Of a stretch of DNA of 40,214 bases, positions 1 through 7,719 are shown piece after piece; position 1 is the first letter of the stretch, and each line of letters starts with the position of its first letter. The stretch covers positions 1-40,214 of the forward strand of contig NZ_LDRT01000077.1 in NCBI RefSeq assembly GCF_001476655.1, written 5' to 3'. Under the pieces are notes generated by a model. It was given only the letters and a program-made list of their open reading frames with translations. It was not told where the DNA came from and did not search any database. The position numbers and the translations under genes were made by a program. This stretch comes from Microbacterium testaceum (GTDB taxonomy: Bacteria; Actinomycetota; Actinomycetes; Actinomycetales; Microbacteriaceae).

Positions 1-50
1 CGAGGCGATGGACCGTGTGCAGTACACCCCGCACACGGTCCATCGCCTCG
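1..50. repeat. Perfect 20-bp inverted repeat (fold-back) at window start
   Basis: Bases 1-20 are the exact reverse complement of bases 31-50, separated by 10 nt. The inner 10 bp of each arm (11-20 and 31-40) form a hairpin that could be native to menD. The plus strand from 2 reads EAMDRVQYTPHTV, which is what I expect MenD to read after GDEAMDRV, whereas the menD strand itself reads AMDRVRGVLHTV. The real gene sequence therefore appears flipped at this hairpin, as in a contig-end fold-back. Confidence 0.9.
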
Positions 51-1675
51 TCGCCGGCCACGGAGGCCACCTCGAGGCCGTCGAAGATCGTCCCTCCGCC
101 GTCGTTGCCGACCACGACCTGCAGGCGCGGCTCATGCTCGCCCGGGGGCAGCAGCAGCGCCCCGAGGTCGTGGAGGAACGCGAGGTCGCCCAGCAGCACG
201 CGCGTGACACCGGGGCGCTCCTCAATCTGACTCGCGAGGGCGATTCCCGTGGCGGTGGCGATCGTCCCGTCGATTCCCGCGAGGCCGCGGTTGGCGTGCA
301 CCGAGACCTTCTTGCCCGAAAGCAGCTCGTCGGCCACGCGCACGAGGCGCGACGACCCGAACATCAGGCGATCGTGCGGCCACGTCGCTCGCCACAGCGC
401 GTCGACGAGCGCGGCGCGGTCGAGGGGGGCACGCATGACCTCGACCTCGGCGTTGATCGCGCCCAGGCGCTCGTGCGGCACGGCCGAGGCCAGGCCGTCG
501 GCGTCGGGAGCGGGCGGCGACAGGTCCACGGCGGCGGCACGCGACGCGCGCATCCACTCGCCGAGCCACTCGCGGTCGGTCTCGCCGGCCGTGACGCGGA
601 CGGCATCCACTCCCTGCGTCGTGCCGTTGAGGTTGACCGGCTCGCCGGGGCCGCGCACCGCGATCACCTCGACGTCGTCACGGCCGAGGAGAAGCGCGAC
701 CTCGCGGCTGAGGGTGGGGTGCCCGAGGACCACGACCCGCTCGACGCGACCACCCAGCTCCGGGTCGCGCAGAAGCCCTCGGTACCCGTGCACGACGTGC
801 CGGCCGAATCGGGCGCCGCTGACGATCTCGGCCACGAGCGGGAACCCGCCCCGGTGCGCGAGCTCTTCGGCGGCGGGACCGGCGTCGGCACCCGCCACCA
901 CGATGGTGCGGGGTCCGAGCTCGAGCGGGAAGGCCGCCTCGGTCTCGGGAGCGACATCGGCCACCCCGATCCCTCCACCCCCCTGGTAGAGAGCCCCGGA
1001 TGCCTCGGCCTCGACGTCGCTCTCGGCCTCGGCCGGAGTCGCCCGCGGGCGCGCGGTCGACCGCTCGAGCAGCCACGTCGGGGCGGCACCGGCGAGCGGC
1101 TCACGCAACGGGACGTTCAGGTGGACGGGACCTGCGGCGCGCGCCCCCTCGCCGAGGGCGGCGGAGAGGGCCGTCGCGGCCACCGTGTCGAACTCGGTGG
1201 TCTGCTCGGCGGCGCCGTCGTGATCGACCGCGTCGGGGACGGGGAGATCGGCCTCGAACCGCGCGGCCGCGCGGAAGAGACCGGGCTGGCGCGTGGTCTG
1301 GTTCGCGCCCACGCCACGCAGCTCGGGCGGACGGTCCGCGGTCAGCAGGAGCAGCGGCACCCCCGCGTGGTGCGCCTCGAGAGCCGCCGGCAGCAGGTTC
1401 GCCACCGCGGTGCCCGAGGTGCAGACGACCACCGCCGGCATGCCGGTCTCGCGACCGATGCCGAGGGCGGTGAATCCGGCGACGCGCTCGTCGATCCGTA
1501 CGTGCAGGTGCACGAGGCCGGCGCGCTCCAGGTCGGCCGCGACCAGGGCAAGGGCCTGCGAGCGCGAACCGGGACTCACGACGATGTGGCGGACACCCCG
1601 CGAAACCAGGCCGGCCAGAAGAGCGGCAGCAGCGTCGGTGGAGGGCGCCGCGGCGCGCTCAGCAGTCGTGCTCAC
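1..1675 (-). CDS. menD: MenD (SEPHCHC synthase), partial, 3' end lost at window edge
   Basis: Thiamine-diphosphate enzyme that joins isochorismate and 2-oxoglutarate to give SEPHCHC, the first committed step of menaquinone synthesis; cytosolic. The minus-strand frame starts at GTG 1675 (VSTTAERAAAPS), 3 nt after the stop of the upstream membrane-protein gene. Seen in order: the N-terminal SPGSRSQALA motif, IDERVAGFTALG, a CTSGTAVANLLPA pyrimidine-binding segment, and near the end GDLAFLHDLGALL with VGNDGGGTIFDGLEVA, the ThDP/Mg binding region of MenD. The frame stays open to the edge, but after the codons for AMDRV the sequence turns back on itself (see repeat 1-50) and stops looking like MenD. 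About 550 residues are present; roughly the last 20-40 are missing or corrupted. Function is secure from motifs and from menA, menE, menB and menC nearby. Confidence 0.93.
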   Translation of the reverse strand, partial: MSTTAERAAAPSTDAAAALLAGLVSRGVRHIVVSPGSRSQALALVAADLERAGLVHLHVRIDERVAGFTALGIGRETGMPAVVVCTSGTAVANLLPAALEAHHAGVPLLLLTADRPPELRGVGANQTTRQPGLFRAAARFEADLPVPDAVDHDGAAEQTTEFDTVAATALSAALGEGARAAGPVHLNVPLREPLAGAAPTWLLERSTARPRATPAEAESDVEAEASGALYQGGGGIGVADVAPETEAAFPLELGPRTIVVAGADAGPAAEELAHRGGFPLVAEIVSGARFGRHVVHGYRGLLRDPELGGRVERVVVLGHPTLSREVALLLGRDDVEVIAVRGPGEPVNLNGTTQGVDAVRVTAGETDREWLGEWMRASRAAAVDLSPPAPDADGLASAVPHERLGAINAEVEVMRAPLDRAALVDALWRATWPHDRLMFGSSRLVRVADELLSGKKVSVHANRGLAGIDGTIATATGIALASQIEERPGVTRVLLGDLAFLHDLGALLLPPGEHEPRLQVVVGNDGGGTIFDGLEVASVAGDEAMDRVRGVLHTVHRL

Positions 1676-1678
1676 GGT

Positions 1679-2083
1679 TCAGCTGACGGCGCCGCGCTGT
1701 CCGCGGGCATCGTCGTCGCCGGGGTCGTCCCCGGTCCTTGGGCGCTTGTCGCGCGGGTCATCGGCCTCGGAATCGAGCTGCGCCAGCTCTTCCTCGAGAC
1801 GTCGGATGCGTTCGTCCTGGTCGGCGCGCGCCGCGGGGGACAGACGCCCCAGGAATTCGGGGTCGTCATCGGGAGCACGTCGCAGCACCGCGCCACCCGC
1901 CCGACCGCGGCCGACGACGAACCACAGGACGCCGCCGAGCACCGGCAGCAGGATGACGATGACCATCCACGCGCCTTTGCTGACGCCGCGGTGTCGCGTC
2001 GAGGGCTGCACGGCGCAATCGACGATCGTGTAGACCCAGAAAGCGGTCGCCACGAGCGCCAGGATGAGAAGCAGCCGTGCCAT
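1679..2083 (-). CDS. PLDc_N-domain small membrane protein
   Basis: 134 residues. An N-terminal hydrophobic segment (about residues 3-25, LLLILALVATAFWVYTIVDC) is followed by a short charged loop and a second membrane segment (about 40-58, WMVIVILLPVLGGVLWFVVG), the two-helix pattern of the PLDc_N domain found in small actinobacterial membrane proteins and at the N-terminus of cardiolipin synthases. No HKD phospholipase motif follows, so it is not a phospholipase. The C-terminal half is a charged cytoplasmic tail (DERIRRLEEELAQLDSEADD) likely to form a short coiled coil. It starts at ATG 2083, six bases after a TAAGAT -10 box, so its mRNA is probably leaderless, and menD is probably read from the same transcript 3 nt downstream. 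Function unknown. Confidence 0.8.
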   Translation of the reverse strand: MARLLLILALVATAFWVYTIVDCAVQPSTRHRGVSKGAWMVIVILLPVLGGVLWFVVGRGRAGGAVLRRAPDDDPEFLGRLSPAARADQDERIRRLEEELAQLDSEADDPRDKRPRTGDDPGDDDARGQRGAVS

Positions 2084-2089
2084 GGACCA

Positions 2090-2095
2090 ATCTTA
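2090..2095 (-). promoter_or_regulatory. -10 box (TAAGAT) of leaderless PLDc_N-menD transcript
   Basis: TAAGAT on the minus strand lies 6 nt before ATG 2083. That spacing would put the transcription start at or next to the A of ATG. No Shine-Dalgarno sequence fits between. Confidence 0.55.
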
Positions 2096-2145
2096 CGTGC
2101 GCCGGCTGGACACGGGCCGGGCGCCGACGGCGCACGCCCGCGCCG

Positions 2146-2151
2146 TAGAAT
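2146..2151 (+). promoter_or_regulatory. -10 box (TAGAAT) of DUF4229 gene
   Basis: TAGAAT lies 6 nt before ATG 2158 on the plus strand. The intervening GAGGAG touches the start codon and is too close for a normal ribosome binding site, so leaderless translation is the simpler reading. The box is back to back with the minus-strand promoter at 2090-2095. Confidence 0.5.
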
Positions 2152-2157
2152 GAGGAG

Positions 2158-2496
2158 ATGCGTGCTCGCTCGGCCCTCGTCTACACGGTGCTGCGATTGC
2201 TCGCCTTCGTCGTGCCGCTCGGCATCCTGCTGCTGTTTCCGGTGTTCCAGGAGTTGCCGTGGCTCGCCGCCGTCTTCGCCGCGCTGATCGGGCTCAGCCT
2301 GTCGCTGCTCTTCCTCCGCCGCCCGCTCGATCAGGTCACCGGCGGTCTCGCCGAGCGACGTGCGGCGCGCGCCGCGAGCGGTCGCCGCACCGGCGCCGAA
2401 GCGGACGCCGACGCGGAGGACGCGGTGCTCGATGCCTCGGCACCCGCGACCGACAGCTCCGCCGAACCCGCGAAGCCCGACGCGACCGAACGCTGA
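2158..2496 (+). CDS. DUF4229 membrane protein
   Basis: 112 residues with two predicted membrane helices (about 8-30, LVYTVLRLLAFVVPLGILLL, and 33-53, LPWLAAVFAALIGLSLSLLF), then RRPLDQVTGGLAERRAAR and an acidic Ala-rich disordered tail. This matches the actinobacterial DUF4229 family, usually 90-120 residues and often beside menaquinone genes. It converges on menA with only 3 nt between the two stop codons and no hairpin. Its position inside the men cluster hints at a membrane or respiratory role, but nothing in the sequence identifies an activity. Confidence 0.75.
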   Translation: MRARSALVYTVLRLLAFVVPLGILLLFPVFQELPWLAAVFAALIGLSLSLLFLRRPLDQVTGGLAERRAARAASGRRTGAEADADAEDAVLDASAPATDSSAEPAKPDATER

Positions 2497-2499
2497 GCC

Positions 2500-3471
2500 T
2501 CAGGCCAGGAACGCCCAGAACAGCAGCGCCCCGTAGGCGACCGAGGTGAAGCTCGTGACCTGCAGCGCCGTGATCAGTTCGCGCGGCGTCCGGTAGGTCC
2601 ACACGATCAGCACGGACGACAGCGCGCCCAGCAGCGCGATCATCGTGAGCCACGCGACGGGGTAGAACAGCGCGAGGAACGCCGAGATCCCGAACGGCGC
2701 GAGCACGAACAGCGTGAACAGCGCCTGGGTCGCGCGGCGACCGATGAGCACCGAGAGGGTGCGCTTGCCGGCGAGGCGGTCCTGATCGATGTCGCGGAGG
2801 TTGTTGGCCAACAGCACCGCGCACGCCAGCAGACCCGCGGCGACCGCGCCGAACCAGGCCTCCTGCGGGATCGCCTGCACCTGCACCCAGGTGGTCCCGA
2901 TGGTCGCGACGAGACCGAAGAACACGAAGACGAACAGCTCGCCCATCGCGTTGTAGCCGTAGGGACGCTTTCCTCCGGTGTAGAACCAGGCCGCGACGAT
3001 GCAGACCGCGCCCACCGCGAGCAGCCACCACTGGCCCGTGCGCACGACGATCGCGAGACCCACGATCGCGGCGAGCGCGAAGAACGCCAGCGCGACGAGG
3101 AGCACGGTGCGCGGCTTCGCCTTCTTGCCGCCGGTCAGACGCCCCGGCCCCACGCGCACGTCATCGGTCCCCCGGATGCCGTCGCTGTAGTCGTTGGCGT
3201 AGTTGACGCCGATCTGCAGGGCGAACGCCACCGCGAGGCACGCGAGGGCGAGCGCCCAGTGGAACTGATCGTCGACGAGGGTCGCCGCCCCCGTACCGAT
3301 CAACACCGGGGTGATCGCGAGCGGCAGCGTCCGCAACCGCGCGGCGGCGACCCAGTCACGCGCCGTCGCGGGGGCGACGGCCTGCGGAGCCCCGCTCTTG
3401 TGCTTCTGGGGGTTGCCGTGGGGACGACGCTTCTGTGCCGGACGCGAACGCTTGCGAGACTGTGCTGCCAC
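2500..3471 (-). CDS. menA: MenA, 1,4-dihydroxy-2-naphthoate polyprenyltransferase
   Basis: Integral-membrane UbiA-family prenyltransferase that attaches the polyprenyl chain to 1,4-dihydroxy-2-naphthoate, giving demethylmenaquinone. 323 residues. A basic N-terminal tail (residues 2-28, rich in R, K and P) precedes the first helix at WVAAARLRTLPLAI. The first Asp-rich diphosphate/Mg motif is seen at about 90-98 (NYANDYSDG), followed by GIRGTDDVRVGPGRLTG, characteristic of MenA rather than UbiA. The second motif is in LLANNLRDIDQDRLAGKRTL, again typical of MenA. About eight or nine hydrophobic helices fill the rest. GTG 3471 is the first in-frame start after the menE stop (6 nt away); no good ribosome site is visible, so it may depend on coupling to menE. 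Confidence 0.95.
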   Translation of the reverse strand: MAAQSRKRSRPAQKRRPHGNPQKHKSGAPQAVAPATARDWVAAARLRTLPLAITPVLIGTGAATLVDDQFHWALALACLAVAFALQIGVNYANDYSDGIRGTDDVRVGPGRLTGGKKAKPRTVLLVALAFFALAAIVGLAIVVRTGQWWLLAVGAVCIVAAWFYTGGKRPYGYNAMGELFVFVFFGLVATIGTTWVQVQAIPQEAWFGAVAAGLLACAVLLANNLRDIDQDRLAGKRTLSVLIGRRATQALFTLFVLAPFGISAFLALFYPVAWLTMIALLGALSSVLIVWTYRTPRELITALQVTSFTSVAYGALLFWAFLA

Positions 3472-3477
3472 GGAGGG

Positions 3478-4629
3478 TCATCCTAAGCCCGCCCCGCCGA
3501 ACCGCCGTGCCAGGGCCGCGCGATCGGGCTTGCCGGAGGTCAGGGTCGGGAGCTCGTCGACAGCGATCACGCGCGCCGGGCGTGCCACCGGCCCCACCTC
3601 TGCGGCCACGGCGTCACGCACGCGCGCGAGCGTCTCGTCCTCGGCGTCGGGGGCGAGCCCCGGGACGATCACCGCGGAACCCTGCCCCCACATGGCATCC
3701 GCGATCGCGATGACCACCGCCGATTCGAGACCACGGATGCCGCGCACCGCCGCCTCCACCCGATCCAGCGACACATTCACCCCGCCCGAGACGATGACGT
3801 TGTCGAGGCGACCGGTCACGCGCAGCACCCCGTCGACGATGTCGCCCCCGTCCCCGGTGCGGTACCAGCGTCGCCCCTCGTCGTCGACAGGGAACACGGA
3901 TGCCGTGCGTTCGGGCTCGCCGAGGTAGCCGTCGGCGAGCGAGGGGCCGGACAGCCGTACCTCCCCGTCGACGATCGCGAGATCGACGCCGTCGAGCGGG
4001 ACCCCGTCGTACACGCAGCCGCCGCTCGTCTCGGTCGAGCCGTAGGTGCGCACGATACGCGCCCCCGCCGCCAGGGCCCGCTCCCGCACTGCGGGAGCGA
4101 GGGCCTGACCGCCGATGAGGATCGCCTCGAACGAACGCAGAGCCTGGGCGACCGTGCCGTCGTGCTCCGCGGCATCCAGGAGTCTCTGCAACTGCGCCGG
4201 GACGAGGGAGGTGTAGCTCGGAACGCGAGCTCCGCCCTCGTGCGAGGCCATGCCGAGAGCGGCCGCCGCGAAGGGTTCGGGGCGGAAGGGACCGGCGACG
4301 ACAGCGGGCTCGCGGTCGGCGAGCAGGGCGCGGACGATCACCTGGACGCCGGCGACGTAGGTCGCGGGCACCGCGAGCAGCCACGCGCCCTCGCCGATGC
4401 GCGCGGCGGTGGCATAGGCACTGCTGATCAGGGCATTGCGGGAGATCACGACCGACTTGGGTACCCCGCTCGATCCGGAGGTCGTCACGACCGCCGCGGT
4501 CCCCGCGGGGACCTCGGTCGGCAGACCCACCCCGCCGAGGGCGACCGCGGGACCGGCGCCGAGCACCGCCGCCCGCAACGCCCGCAGGACATCGCGGGGA
4601 TCACCGGATGCCGGAGGCTCGAGCCTCAC
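3478..4629 (-). CDS. menE: MenE, o-succinylbenzoate-CoA ligase
   Basis: Adenylate-forming enzyme that activates o-succinylbenzoate to its CoA thioester with ATP. 383 residues, the short form usual in actinobacteria, lacking much of the N-terminal subdomain of longer ligases. Core motifs: P-loop TTSGSSGVPK (about 49-58), adenine-binding YGSTETSGG, YRTGDGGD with the ribose-binding Asp, the hinge VTGRLDNVIVSGG, and the C-terminal LPTLTSGKPDRAAL carrying the catalytic Lys. GTG 4629 lies 16 nt after the menB stop. The order menB-menE-menA on one strand with small gaps indicates one operon. Confidence 0.95.
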   Translation of the reverse strand: MRLEPPASGDPRDVLRALRAAVLGAGPAVALGGVGLPTEVPAGTAAVVTTSGSSGVPKSVVISRNALISSAYATAARIGEGAWLLAVPATYVAGVQVIVRALLADREPAVVAGPFRPEPFAAAALGMASHEGGARVPSYTSLVPAQLQRLLDAAEHDGTVAQALRSFEAILIGGQALAPAVRERALAAGARIVRTYGSTETSGGCVYDGVPLDGVDLAIVDGEVRLSGPSLADGYLGEPERTASVFPVDDEGRRWYRTGDGGDIVDGVLRVTGRLDNVIVSGGVNVSLDRVEAAVRGIRGLESAVVIAIADAMWGQGSAVIVPGLAPDAEDETLARVRDAVAAEVGPVARPARVIAVDELPTLTSGKPDRAALARRFGGAGLG

Positions 4630-4645
4630 GAGCGGACTCCGGCGC

Positions 4646-5548
4646 TCAGTAGTGCCACGGCACGTCGGACCAGTCGGGGTCGCGCTTCTCGAGGAAGGAG
4701 TCGCGTCCCTCAGCCGCCTCGTCGGTGCCGTAGGCCAACCGGGTCGCCTCCCCGGCGAACACCTGCTGCCCCACGAGACCGTCGTCGACGGCGTTGAAGG
4801 CGAACTTCAGCATGCGGATCGCCGTCGGCGACTTGGTCAGGATCGTGCGGGCCATCGCGATCGCCTCGCGTTCGAGCTCGGCGTGCGGAACGACACGGTT
4901 GACGGCCCCGAGCTCGTACGCGCGCTGCGCGGAGTACTCCTCGGCGAGGAAGAAGATCTCGCGCGCGAACTTCTGGCCGATCTGACGCGCGAAGTAGGCC
5001 GAGCCGTAGCCGGCGTCGAACGATCCGACATCGGCATCCGTCTGCTTGAAGCGCCCGTGCTCGGCACTCGCGATGGAGAGGTCGCACACGACGTTGAGCG
5101 AGTGGCCGCCGCCCGCGGCCCACCCGGGGACGACGGCGATGACGACCTTGGGCATGAAGCGGATGAGGCGCTGCACCTCGAGGATGTGCAGGCGACCGGC
5201 ACGGCCCGGGTCGTGGACGACGTGCTCCTCGTGCGAGTACTTGTACCCGTCGCGGCCACGGATGCGCTGGTCGCCGCCGGAGCAGAATGCCCAGCCGCCG
5301 TCCTTCGGGCTCGGGCCGTTGCCCGTCAGCAGCACGACCCCGATGCGGTGGTCCTGGCGCGCGATGTCGAGCGCCGTGTAGAGCTCGTCGACCGTGTGCG
5401 GGCGGAAGGCGTTGCGCACCTCGGGACGATCGAACGCGATGCGCGCGATCCGGCCGTCGGTGCTGACGTGCGCGGTGATGTCGGTGTATCGCTCGGCACC
5501 GGGCGCGAGGGTCCACTCGGCGGGGTCGAAGAGTTCGGAGACGGTCAT
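4646..5548 (-). CDS. menB: MenB, 1,4-dihydroxy-2-naphthoyl-CoA synthase
   Basis: Crotonase-fold enzyme that closes the second ring, converting o-succinylbenzoyl-CoA to 1,4-dihydroxy-2-naphthoyl-CoA. 300 residues from ATG 5548 (MTVSELFDPAEW). An in-frame extension up to 5611 exists, but a strong GGAGG ribosome site sits 5 nt before ATG 5548 and the upstream residues (RTCARRIRNVRREVP) do not look like MenB. Seen: GNGPSPKDGGWAFCSGGDQR (oxyanion hole and CoA site), GWAAGGGHSLNVVCDLSIAS, SFDAGYGSAYFARQIGQK with the MenB-specific active-site Asp and Tyr, EIFFLAEEYSA, and the C-terminal DPDWSDVPWHY. First gene of menB-menE-menA. Confidence 0.97.
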   Translation of the reverse strand: MTVSELFDPAEWTLAPGAERYTDITAHVSTDGRIARIAFDRPEVRNAFRPHTVDELYTALDIARQDHRIGVVLLTGNGPSPKDGGWAFCSGGDQRIRGRDGYKYSHEEHVVHDPGRAGRLHILEVQRLIRFMPKVVIAVVPGWAAGGGHSLNVVCDLSIASAEHGRFKQTDADVGSFDAGYGSAYFARQIGQKFAREIFFLAEEYSAQRAYELGAVNRVVPHAELEREAIAMARTILTKSPTAIRMLKFAFNAVDDGLVGQQVFAGEATRLAYGTDEAAEGRDSFLEKRDPDWSDVPWHY

Positions 5549-5709
5549 GGGAACCTCCCTGCGCACGTTGCGGATACGACGCGCGCAAGTTCTAGCGTAC
5601 GGTGGATGCAATTAATCCGGCATGGAACACAGGAATAAAAGCCGCGAAGACAACGAACTTGTCGTCATGCACGCAAATATTTCCATCTCGATAGACAAAT
5701 GAGAGGACC

Positions 5710-6843
5710 ATGACAGACAAGTACACGATCCCTCGCTTGGACTTCGAGTCGCAACTCGTGGCGATCCTGTTCGAGATCGAACGGCTTCGCTCTGACATCG
5801 GCACCGGAGACACCCCGCGAGACACCTCTCTCGAGTTGCATCACCTGTTCGACGTCGTCATGAGCGTCGTATCCGCACGAATCGAAGGCAACCGCACGAC
5901 GGTCTACGACGCCCTGGACCAGATCGAGAGCGGCGTCTCATCCACCGCGGATCAGCTCGGCGAGATCAAGAACATCGCCGAGACCGCGCGGTTCATCGAC
6001 AGTCTGCCCGCCGACGCCGCACTCACGCACGGCCTCATCCGAGAGATCCATCGCCGTACCGTCGACGGGCTCGTCCGCGAGGGCGACCCGACACCGGGTT
6101 CTTATCGCGAGGTCGACGTCGCGATCACCGCATCGAGCCATACTCCGCCGAGTTGGGTGACCGTTCACGCCGAGATGTCGGCGCTGCTCGACTTCGCCAA
6201 CGAAGACCGCCCGCTCCACGAGCAGATGTTGCAGATCGCCATCGCTCATCACCGCTTCGTGTGGGTCCACCCGTTCCGCAACGGGAACGGGCGCGTATCG
6301 CGCCTCTTCACCTACGCGATGCTGCGAAAGACGATCTTCGCGACGCGCGGCTACAGTGCGCTCAATCCGACGGCGGTCTTCGGCAACGACCGTGACGCCT
6401 ACATCTCTGCCCTCGAACGAGCGGACGACCTGACCGCGGACGGAACGATCGCGTGGGCCGAATTCTTCGTGGCAGGCATCCGGGACGACGTCGCGCGGCT
6501 GATCGAACTTCAACGTCACGCGTTCGTCATCGACCGCCTGGTCGGGCCCGCCCTCGACAGCCTGCTGCATGACGGCGTGGTCAGCCGAGAAGCTCACGCC
6601 GCGTTGCGTGTGACTCTGGAGCGGGGCGTCGTGAAAGCCGGCGATCTCGAAGAGGCGGTGCGCGGTAGCGCCGCACACCGCTCCCGCTTCATCCGTGGGC
6701 TCCGGGAACGCAATCTTCTGCAGTACGCGGAGGAGGGGCCGCGCTTCTACCGGCTGTCCCTGTCGCGCGGCCCCCTCGCACCGAGACTCATCCGTCGACT
6801 GGACGCACTCGGCTACCTGCCTCGCATGCTCGCCGACGACTGA
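5710..6843 (+). CDS. Class II Fic-domain protein (putative AMP transferase)
   Basis: 377 residues. Fic enzymes transfer AMP or other nucleotide moieties to target proteins. The catalytic motif is complete: HPFRNGNGRVSR at 187-198, with catalytic His187. The N-terminal helix has SARIEGN at 55-61, fitting the inhibitory (S/T)xxxE(G/N) motif, so this is a self-inhibited class II Fic with Glu59 as the likely switch; that also explains the lack of a separate antitoxin gene. Residues 280-377 look like a winged-helix C-terminus (EEAVRGSAAHRSRFIRGLRE), as in Fic proteins that bind DNA. A GAGAGGA ribosome site precedes ATG 5710. The 120 bp upstream are unusually A/T-rich and codon use is softer than in its neighbours. 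It interrupts the men genes, suggesting acquisition. Target unknown. Confidence 0.9.
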   Translation: MTDKYTIPRLDFESQLVAILFEIERLRSDIGTGDTPRDTSLELHHLFDVVMSVVSARIEGNRTTVYDALDQIESGVSSTADQLGEIKNIAETARFIDSLPADAALTHGLIREIHRRTVDGLVREGDPTPGSYREVDVAITASSHTPPSWVTVHAEMSALLDFANEDRPLHEQMLQIAIAHHRFVWVHPFRNGNGRVSRLFTYAMLRKTIFATRGYSALNPTAVFGNDRDAYISALERADDLTADGTIAWAEFFVAGIRDDVARLIELQRHAFVIDRLVGPALDSLLHDGVVSREAHAALRVTLERGVVKAGDLEEAVRGSAAHRSRFIRGLRERNLLQYAEEGPRFYRLSLSRGPLAPRLIRRLDALGYLPRMLADD

Positions 6844-6854
6844 GCGATCAGCTG

Positions 6855-6888
6855 TTCCTACGCGTTCTTGCTTCCTACGCGTTCTTGC
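6855..6888. repeat. 17-bp perfect tandem duplication at 3' end of LLM gene
   Basis: TTCCTACGCGTTCTTGC occurs at 6855-6871 and again at 6872-6888. The second copy contains the last codons and TAG stop of the minus-strand oxidoreductase gene; the first is a duplicate of that gene end, 11 bp from the fic stop codon. Confidence 0.95.
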
Positions 6889-7672
6889 CGTCGCGCCAGG
6901 TCAGCCAGCGCTCGATGAGCGAGTAGTCCCACTCGGGACCCGAGAAGCCGAGCGTGAACAGGCGCGTACCGGCGTCGAACAGCGCGTCGGCGTCGGACTC
7001 GTCGCGGTCCTTCAGCTCGTTCGAGACGACGAGGCCCGAGAGGTCGCGCCCCTCGGTCTCGGCCCACTTCTCGATGACACCGAGCTTGTGGGGCAGCTCG
7101 TCGGGAGTGACGAAGCTGTGCCAGATGTCGGCGTGCCGCGCGACGATGCGGAGGGTCTTCTGCTCGCCCTTGCCGCCGATCATGACGGGGATGTGACGCG
7201 TCGGTGCGGGGTTGAGCGTGCCCCAGCGGGCGACGATGCGGTCGAGGTCGGTCGCGAGGGCATTCAGACGGGAGCCCGCGGTGCCGAACTCGTAGCCGTA
7301 CTCGTCGTAGTCACGCTCGAACCAGCCCGAGCCGGTGCCGAAGATGAATCGCCCCGTGTCGCCGCCCTTCTTGCTGATGTGGTCGATCGTGCGGGCCATG
7401 TCGGCCTGCAGGTCGGCATTCCGGTAGCTGTTGCAGTTGACCAGCGCGCCGAACTCGACGCGCTCGGTCTGCTCGGCCCACGCCGCGAGCATGGTCCACG
7501 ACTCGAAATGCTCGCCGTCGGGGTCACCGTAGAGGGGGAAGAAGTGATCCCAGTTGAAGAGGATGTCGACCCCCATCTCTTCCAGACGGAAGACGGCGTC
7601 GCGGATGTCGGAGTACTGGACGTGCTGCGGCTGGATCTGGACGCCGAGGCGGACCGGAGTGTCGAAGAGCAT
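6875..7672 (-). CDS. LLM-class F420-dependent oxidoreductase
   Basis: 265 residues with a luciferase-like TIM barrel. Features: RLGVQIQPQHVQYSDIRDAV at the N-terminus, GVDILFNWDHFFPLYGD, a DHISKKGGDTGRFIFGTGSG segment typical of the phosphate-binding part of actinobacterial F420-dependent oxidoreductases, and PVMIGGKGEQKTLRIVARHADIW, which closely matches F420 enzymes. Substrate cannot be told. ATG 7672 lies 6 nt after a TAGGCT box, so the mRNA is probably leaderless and divergent from menC. It converges on fic, and its 3' end is duplicated in tandem. Confidence 0.85.
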   Translation of the reverse strand: MLFDTPVRLGVQIQPQHVQYSDIRDAVFRLEEMGVDILFNWDHFFPLYGDPDGEHFESWTMLAAWAEQTERVEFGALVNCNSYRNADLQADMARTIDHISKKGGDTGRFIFGTGSGWFERDYDEYGYEFGTAGSRLNALATDLDRIVARWGTLNPAPTRHIPVMIGGKGEQKTLRIVARHADIWHSFVTPDELPHKLGVIEKWAETEGRDLSGLVVSNELKDRDESDADALFDAGTRLFTLGFSGPEWDYSLIERWLTWRDGKNA

Positions 7673-7678
7673 GGCGTC

Positions 7679-7684
7679 AGCCTA
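7679..7684 (-). promoter_or_regulatory. -10 box (TAGGCT) of LLM oxidoreductase gene
   Basis: TAGGCT on the minus strand, 6 nt before ATG 7672; no ribosome binding site in between, so probably a leaderless start. It lies in the 47-bp divergent gap with menC, which has a weaker CAGGAT six bases before its own ATG. Confidence 0.55.
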
Positions 7685-7719
7685 TTCCCGACCGCCGACA
7701 CGGGGGCCAGGATGGGGAG

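Noticed and set aside
8..2287. A 759-codon open frame on the plus strand across the menD region
   Set aside because: It is the antisense shadow of menD and the PLDc_N gene, whose motifs are clear on the minus strand. High GC removes stop codons in the opposite frame. Only its first codons (MDRVQYTPHTV) mean anything, as the folded-back end of menD.
5549..5611. 21-residue N-terminal extension of MenB
   Set aside because: A strong ribosome site precedes ATG 5548, and the extension (Arg-rich) does not resemble MenB.
5612..5709. A possible antitoxin or attachment site upstream of fic
   Set aside because: No reading frame with a start and ribosome site, and no direct repeat matching the far side of fic. 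The Fic protein carries its own inhibitory motif, so no antitoxin is needed.
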